From Pseudomonadota bacterium (GTDB lineage: Bacteria; Pseudomonadota; Alphaproteobacteria; Rhizobiales; Methylopilaceae): a stretch of 9,638 bases of DNA. The stretch covers positions 1 through 9,638 of the forward strand of contig JAEZCD010000364.1 of the NCBI GenBank assembly GCA_023430145.1, in the 5' to 3' direction. Below are positions 5,889 through 9,638 of the stretch, in pieces. The position numbers and the translations under genes were made by a program. The first letter of the stretch is position 1; each line of letters begins with the position of its first letter. The notes below the pieces were generated by a model. That model made no database searches, was not told where the DNA came from, and was given only the letters and a program-made list of their open reading frames with translations.

Positions 5889-6506
5889 ATGCTCTCCCAC
5901 GCCCAGATTTGGGCGGCCCTGGATGCGCTGGCCTCGCGCAACGGGTTGTCGCCCTCAGGCCTGGCTCGCAAGGCCGGCCTCGATCCGACCGCCTTCAACA
6001 AGTCGAAGCGGATCGCCGCCGACGGGCGGCCGCGCTGGCCGTCGACCGAATCGATCGCCAAGGTTCTCACCGCCACCGGGACCAGCCTCGATCTGTTCAT
6101 GAGCCTCGTCAGCAGCGGGCCGCGGCGCGCGATCCCGCTGATCGGCTTCGCGCAGGCCGGCGAGGGCGGCTATTTCGACGATACCGGCGTGCCGACCGGC
6201 ACCGCCTGGGACGAGGTCGAGTTCCCGCAGGGTGATCAGGGCGTCTACGCGCTCGAGATCGCCGGCGAATCGATGCTGCCGGCCTATCGCGACGGCGACA
6301 TCATCATCGTCGCGCCAGGCGCGCCGGTGCGGCGCGGCGACCGCGTCGTCGTCAAGACGATCGGCGGCGAGGTGCTGGCCAAGGAGCTGAAGCGTCGCAC
6401 GAGCCGGCAGATCGAGCTGAAATCGCTCAATCCGGAGCACGAGGACCGCAGCTTCGCGGCGAACGAGATCACCTGGATGGCACGCATCATCTGGGCGAGC
6501 CAGTAG
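5889..6506 (+). CDS. HTH transcriptional regulator with S24 (LexA/CI-like) peptidase domain
   Basis: A 205-residue DNA-binding protein. Residues about 6-76 form an XRE-type helix-turn-helix region (IWAALDALASRNGL, then LARKAGLDPTAFNKSKR). After a short linker comes an S24 self-cleavage domain: a possible Ala90-Gly91 scissile bond in GFAQAGEGG, nucleophile Ser128 in AGESMLPAYRDGD and general base Lys165 in GEVLAKELK. The Ser-Lys spacing of 37 equals that in E. coli LexA (119/156). All catalytic elements are present, so autoproteolysis in response to RecA or another signal is plausible; family members include phage CI-like and stress repressors. ATG 5889 has GGAG six bases upstream and is preferred to ATG 5871. 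No phage gene is close, so this looks like a resident chromosomal regulator. It ends 6 bases from the lysyl-tRNA synthetase stop, tail to tail. Target genes unknown. Confidence 0.92.
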   Translation: MLSHAQIWAALDALASRNGLSPSGLARKAGLDPTAFNKSKRIAADGRPRWPSTESIAKVLTATGTSLDLFMSLVSSGPRRAIPLIGFAQAGEGGYFDDTGVPTGTAWDEVEFPQGDQGVYALEIAGESMLPAYRDGDIIIVAPGAPVRRGDRVVVKTIGGEVLAKELKRRTSRQIELKSLNPEHEDRSFAANEITWMARIIWASQ

Positions 6507-6512
6507 GGCGGC

Positions 6513-8168
6513 TCACGCCGCGGCCACCAGCTCTCCCGCCAGCGCCTGGGCGATCAGCGCCCGGGTCTCCGGAATGCCGTAGAGGGCGACGAACGAGCCG
6601 AAGCGGGGCCCGCGCTCCTGGCCGATCAGCGTGCGGTAGAGCGTGGCGAAAAAGGCCTGGCTGACGCCGGGCCGTCCGTCCGGCCCCTTCGCCTTGCCGC
6701 TCTCGTCCGGGTAGTGCGCCCGGCCGACCTCGTAGACGGCGGACTGGATCATCTCGGCGCTCGCCTCCGGCGGCAGCACTGCGAGCGCGGCATCGAGCTC
6801 GCCGAGAGCGGCGCGCGCGCGTGCGTCCGGCGGCTCGAACCGCTTCGTCGGCTTGACGTGGTCGTGGTAGTAGCGGACCGCATAGCCGACCAGCGCGTCG
6901 AGCGCCGGATGCGTCTCCGGCGCGACGCCCGGCACGTGCCGGCGGATGAAGCCCCACAGCACCTCGCTGCGATCGGCGTTCGAGGCCGCGACGAGGTTCA
7001 GCAGCAGCGAGAACGAGACTGGCATGTCGATCGCGGGCGGCGCGCCCGAATGGATGTGCCAGACCGGATTCTGCAGCTGCTCCTTCGGCCCCTGCCGGCC
7101 ATAGGCGTCGAGGAACTGGAAATATTCCTCCACCTGCCGCGGGATGACGTCGAAGTGCAGGCGCTTGGCCTTGCGCGGCTCGCGGTACATGAACAGAGCG
7201 AGGCTCTCGGGGCTCGCGTAAGCGAGCCACTCCTCGATCGTCAGCCCGTTGCCGAGGCTTTTCGAGATCTTGCTGCCGTTCTCGTCCAGGAACAGCTCGT
7301 AATTGAAGCCCTCCGGCGGCTCGCCGCCGAGCGCCCGGCAGATCGCCGAGGAGTTCTTCACCGAGTCGATCAGGTCCTTGCCGGCCATCTCGTAGTCGAC
7401 GCCGAGCGCATACCAGCGCATCGCCCAGTCGGGCTTCCACTGCAGCTTGCAGGCGCCGCCGGTGACGGGCGTTTCGACGATCTCCCCGGTCTCGGGATCG
7501 CGATAGGCGATGGTACCGCGGGCCGCGTCGCGCTCCAGGATCGGAACTTGCAGCACCTGGCCCGTGCGCGGCGAGACGGGCAGGAACGGCGAATAGGTGG
7601 CGCGCCGGTCCGGGCCGAGCGTTGGCAGCATGATCTCCATCACTGCGTCGTAGCATTCGAGCACGCGCCTCAGCGCCGCATCGAAGCGGCCCGACCGGTA
7701 GCACTCGGTGGCGGACATGAACTCGTAGTCGAAGCCGAAACGGTCGAGGAACGAGCGCAGCATGGCGTTGTTGTGCGCGCCGAAGCTCGGATACTTGCCG
7801 AACGGATCCGGAATCTCCGTCAGCGGCTTGCCGAGGTGCTTGGCCACCATCTCCTGGTTGGGGATGTTGGTCGGCACCTTTCTCAGGCCGTCCATGTCGT
7901 CCGAGAAGCAGACGAGCCGCGTCGGCACCGCGTCGTGGGTGAGCACGCGGAAAGCGTGCCGCACCATGGTGGTGCGGGCGACCTCGCCGAAGGTGCCGAT
8001 GTGCGGCAGGCCGGAGGGGCCGTAGCCGGTCTCGAACAGCACCTCGCGCTTGCCGCTCTTGGCGATGCGGGCGACGAGCTTCTTGGCCTCCTCGAACGGC
8101 CAGGCGTTGGAGGCTTGCGCAAGCGCGAAAAGATCGCCCGCTACGGGGGCGTGGGAGGACGGCGCCAC
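6513..8168 (-). CDS. lysS: Lysyl-tRNA synthetase, class I
   Basis: Charges tRNA-Lys with lysine in translation. The 551-residue product has the class I signatures: a HIGH-type motif HIGT at 56-59 within GPSGLPHIGTFGE, and KISKS at 300-304 in GSKISKSLGN. It also carries the conserved DYEMAGKDLIDS block and a helical C-terminal anticodon-binding part. This is the archaeal-type class I enzyme (also called lysK), used in place of the common bacterial class II enzyme by alphaproteobacteria and spirochaetes. GTG 8168 is preferred: it starts about 23 residues before AWPFEEAKKL, as in related enzymes, and a GAGAGAGA purine run lies 8-15 bases upstream. The frame stays open to GTG 8243, but that 25-codon stretch uses codons rare here (AGA, CTA, CGA, ACA) and no ribosome site precedes it. 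Start is less certain than identity. Confidence 0.96.
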   Translation of the reverse strand: MAPSSHAPVAGDLFALAQASNAWPFEEAKKLVARIAKSGKREVLFETGYGPSGLPHIGTFGEVARTTMVRHAFRVLTHDAVPTRLVCFSDDMDGLRKVPTNIPNQEMVAKHLGKPLTEIPDPFGKYPSFGAHNNAMLRSFLDRFGFDYEFMSATECYRSGRFDAALRRVLECYDAVMEIMLPTLGPDRRATYSPFLPVSPRTGQVLQVPILERDAARGTIAYRDPETGEIVETPVTGGACKLQWKPDWAMRWYALGVDYEMAGKDLIDSVKNSSAICRALGGEPPEGFNYELFLDENGSKISKSLGNGLTIEEWLAYASPESLALFMYREPRKAKRLHFDVIPRQVEEYFQFLDAYGRQGPKEQLQNPVWHIHSGAPPAIDMPVSFSLLLNLVAASNADRSEVLWGFIRRHVPGVAPETHPALDALVGYAVRYYHDHVKPTKRFEPPDARARAALGELDAALAVLPPEASAEMIQSAVYEVGRAHYPDESGKAKGPDGRPGVSQAFFATLYRTLIGQERGPRFGSFVALYGIPETRALIAQALAGELVAAA

Positions 8169-8272
8169 GGCCTTGTCTCTCTCTGCTGTCGCTAGAACGG
8201 CCCCCGCCGACACTCGGCCCGGCGCCGGCAAGGGCGGCTGCACGGCTCGTCGGCGGCGGAAGCGAGCGGCAA

Positions 8273-8299
8273 CTTATGTGCGGTGCACGCGTGCGTCAA
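8273..8299 (-). promoter_or_regulatory. Candidate promoter of lysS
   Basis: On the minus strand TTGACG (8299-8294) and CATAAG (8278-8273) are separated by 15 bases, slightly short but otherwise promoter-like. Transcription would begin near 8266, leaving a leader of roughly 100 bases to GTG 8168, or about 23 to the alternative GTG 8243. No riboswitch or T-box is recognisable in the leader. Confidence 0.4.
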
Positions 8300-8341
8300 A
8301 CATTCACGGGAAGCTGTGAGCCGCGCGCGTAGTTGCCCATG

Positions 8342-8375
8342 CTCGTCATCCTGCGCTTTCGCGCCGGATGACGAG
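8342..8375. repeat. Strong intergenic palindrome (CTCGTCATCC...GGATGACGAG)
   Basis: CTCGTCATCC (8342-8351) pairs perfectly with GGATGACGAG (8366-8375). After one mismatch, GCGC/GCGC (8353-8356, 8361-8364) continues the stem to a TTTC loop. The element resembles the GTCATCC...GGATGAC palindromes that are scattered in many alphaproteobacterial genomes. It lies just downstream of the solute-binding protein gene and upstream of lysS. No T-run follows, so it is more likely a dispersed repeat or processing signal than an intrinsic terminator. Confidence 0.65.
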
Positions 8376-8420
8376 GAGCGGGGTCTGCGGGCGGCGACTC
8401 CCCGGAGGCGCTGCAGCCCC

Positions 8421-9272
8421 TCAATAAAACCCGAGCGGGAAGTGCCGGAGATAGATCTCGGCATAAATCCCCTTCTCGTCGAGCTGGTGCAGGGCGTAGC
8501 CGATGGCGCGCCCGAGCACGTCGTTGTCGCGGGCGATCAGCACGCCGATGCCTTGGCCGAGCAGCTCCTCGTCGAGGAACACGCCGCCGAGGAAGCGGCA
8601 GCAGCCTTCCGAGCTCGATCCATTCAGCCACAGCGCCAGCGCGACGCTGTCGGCAAACAGCGCGTCGACGACCTTCGCCTTCAGCGCGATCCGCGCATCC
8701 TCGGTGCGTGGGAAGGCGCGCACCGTCACCCCTGGAAAGAAGCGCCGCAAAAACTCCTCGTGGCCGCTGCCGGCGATCGCCGCCACCGTCTTGCCGGCGA
8801 GCGCCTCCGGCGTCACCTCGCGCAGCGGACCGTCCTTCAGCGTCACGAAGCGGCCCATCGGTTGGTGGAACCGTTCCGAGACGGCGAAGCGGCCGCGGAT
8901 CTGCTCGGTCGGCCGCAGCATGGCGATGATGGCGTCGGCCCGATCATTGGCGATCGTGTCGAGCAGCGCCTCCCAGCGCCAGGCCTGCATGGTGCACTGC
9001 ACGCCGAGCTCGACGCAGACGGCGCGGGCGAGGTCGACCGCAAAGCCGACCGGCTGCCCGTCGGCGTCGGCATAGTGGAACGGCGGATAGGCCTCGCCGG
9101 TCGCCCAGCGGATGACGCGCAGCGTCGACAGGTTGGGTTTTTCGACGCGCGCCTTCTCGTCCCAGTAGCTCGGCACCCGGACCGGGGCAGGGGGCTGGAC
9201 GGTGGTCGGTGCCTGGGCGAAGGCCGACCCGGCGGCGAGCAGAAGAGCAAGTCCGAAACCCAACATCCACAT
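8421..9272 (-). CDS. Periplasmic solute-binding protein, family 3 (amino-acid type)
   Basis: A 283-residue exported binding protein of the SBP_bac_3 family, which captures polar solutes, often amino acids, for an ABC importer or a sensor. A signal peptide covers 1-19 with cleavage likely at AFA-Q. It is unusual in having no Lys or Arg before the hydrophobic core (MWMLGFGLALLLAAG). An in-frame TAG four codons upstream shows ATG 9272 is the earliest possible ATG start. The domain begins near 52: ATGEAYPPFHYADADGQPVGF (57-77), then WRWEALLDTIANDRADAIIAM (98-118), R126/R128 before VSERF, AIAGSGHEEFL (165-175), VDALFADS (202-209) and GIGVLIARDN (241-250). Two adjacent cysteines (224-225) may form a disulfide with another or each other. 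No permease or ATPase gene is next to it, so its transporter is elsewhere or it acts alone. Ligand unknown. Confidence 0.9.
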   Translation of the reverse strand: MWMLGFGLALLLAAGSAFAQAPTTVQPPAPVRVPSYWDEKARVEKPNLSTLRVIRWATGEAYPPFHYADADGQPVGFAVDLARAVCVELGVQCTMQAWRWEALLDTIANDRADAIIAMLRPTEQIRGRFAVSERFHQPMGRFVTLKDGPLREVTPEALAGKTVAAIAGSGHEEFLRRFFPGVTVRAFPRTEDARIALKAKVVDALFADSVALALWLNGSSSEGCCRFLGGVFLDEELLGQGIGVLIARDNDVLGRAIGYALHQLDEKGIYAEIYLRHFPLGFY

Positions 9273-9355
9273 GCGGCGGCTCTACCTTGACGCGAGGAGA
9301 CTCGACTCCGCGCGCGCCTCTTTTACACTGAGCCGAGAAGCATTTCACCGCGCCG

Positions 9356-9638
9356 ATGACGGGGGTGCGCGTGGCGATCGCCGAGCTGCCAGGCGTCGGG
9401 GCGCAAGCCCCGCATGCGCGACGCGGTCGTGCGGGCCTCGGTCGCACCCTCTCTCTACTCGCCTATCAAGGCTTTGCGCTGCCGCGCCTGCTCGAGGCCA
9501 CGCGGCGCGCGATGCGCCAGGGCGCCGCGCCGCTCGACGTGCTCCGCACCGAAGGCGGCTTCGGCGAGGCGGCGATCACGCAGGCCCTCGCCGATGCGCT
9601 CGGCACCGAGGCGGCGCTGACGCGGGCCGGGCTCGAGG
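9356..9638 (+). CDS. Partial protein, N-terminus with MshEN-like segment (possibly a glycosyltransferase)
   Basis: The plus frame from ATG 9356 runs open for 94 codons to the window end, so only the N-terminus is seen. Residues 1-30 are basic and look disordered. Residues about 40-88 (LPRLLEATRRAMRQGAAPLDVLRTEG, then FGEAAITQALADALGTE) follow the helical pattern of MshEN / GspE N-terminal-like domains. Such domains head type II/IV secretion ATPases and also some alphaproteobacterial membrane glycosyltransferases (family 2). The second reading is favoured from memory only. In-frame GTG codons at 9365 and 9371 are alternative starts; the G-run just before 9371 could serve as a ribosome site, and none precedes the ATG. 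It diverges from the solute-binding protein gene with 83 bases between. Coding is likely; product is tentative. Confidence 0.6.
   Translation, partial: MTGVRVAIAELPGVGAQAPHARRGRAGLGRTLSLLAYQGFALPRLLEATRRAMRQGAAPLDVLRTEGGFGEAAITQALADALGTEAALTRAGLE

Noticed and set aside
6508..6521. Hairpin GCGGC-TCAC-GCCGC at the S24/lysS convergent junction, considered as a shared terminator
   Set aside because: The stem is only 5 bp, overlaps the lysS stop codon and has no T-run on either strand.
6714..8195. A 493-codon plus-strand open frame opposite lysS
   Set aside because: It is the antisense shadow of the class I LysRS gene; repetitive Arg/Glu/Val composition, no family signature.
8283..9290. A 335-codon plus-strand open frame opposite the solute-binding protein
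   Set aside because: It is antisense to a gene with signal peptide and SBP motifs, and it spans the intergenic palindrome.

Overview
The window is high-GC bacterial DNA with strong GC bias at third codon positions. It most likely comes from an alphaproteobacterium of the Hyphomicrobiales (Rhizobiales). Three things point there: a class I lysyl-tRNA synthetase, a membrane-type (class 2) dihydroorotate dehydrogenase, and a terminator-ended small RNA locus resembling the rhizobial alpha-r8 / suhB / MmgR family. No tRNA, rRNA, CRISPR array, transposase or phage structural gene is visible. Most of the window is ordinary chromosomal sequence with metabolic and housekeeping genes.

Layout from left to right. 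(1) 36-1472, minus: an NAD(P)-dependent aldehyde dehydrogenase of the succinate-semialdehyde dehydrogenase type, with a palindrome-bearing leader. (2) 1646-1861, minus: a 71-residue unknown protein with an FlbD-like look and lower GC3 than its neighbours. (3) About 1862-2320: roughly 450 bases without a convincing gene, containing one imperfect palindrome. (4) 2325-2403, plus: a small RNA gene with promoter-like boxes, two short hairpins, an unpaired CCUCC-containing linker and a textbook intrinsic terminator. (5) 2427-2894, minus: a VOC-superfamily (PhnB/glyoxalase-like) protein. (6) 3114-4259, plus: a two-domain protein, a peroxiredoxin-like thioredoxin fold lacking its peroxidatic cysteine fused to a 2-oxoglutarate/Fe(II) prolyl-4-hydroxylase-type oxygenase. 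(7) 4260-4527: a convergent intergenic region with several hairpins. (8) 4528-5622, minus: pyrD. (9) 5889-6506, plus: an HTH/S24 (LexA/CI-like) self-cleaving type regulator. (10) 6513-8168, minus: class I lysyl-tRNA synthetase. (11) 8169-8420: leader and an intergenic palindrome. (12) 8421-9272, minus: an orphan periplasmic solute-binding protein. (13) 9356 to the window end, plus: the N-terminus of a protein with an MshEN-like helical segment.

The genes do not form an obvious pathway or operon. Almost every neighbour pair is divergent, convergent or separated by more than 150 bases, so each gene is probably its own transcription unit. I see no undescribed multi-gene system. The items most worth a second look are the small RNA at 2325-2403, the cysteine-less redoxin/2OG-oxygenase fusion, the small FlbD-like protein, and the two intergenic palindromes with matching ends. 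All family assignments come from reading motifs by eye; no database search was run.
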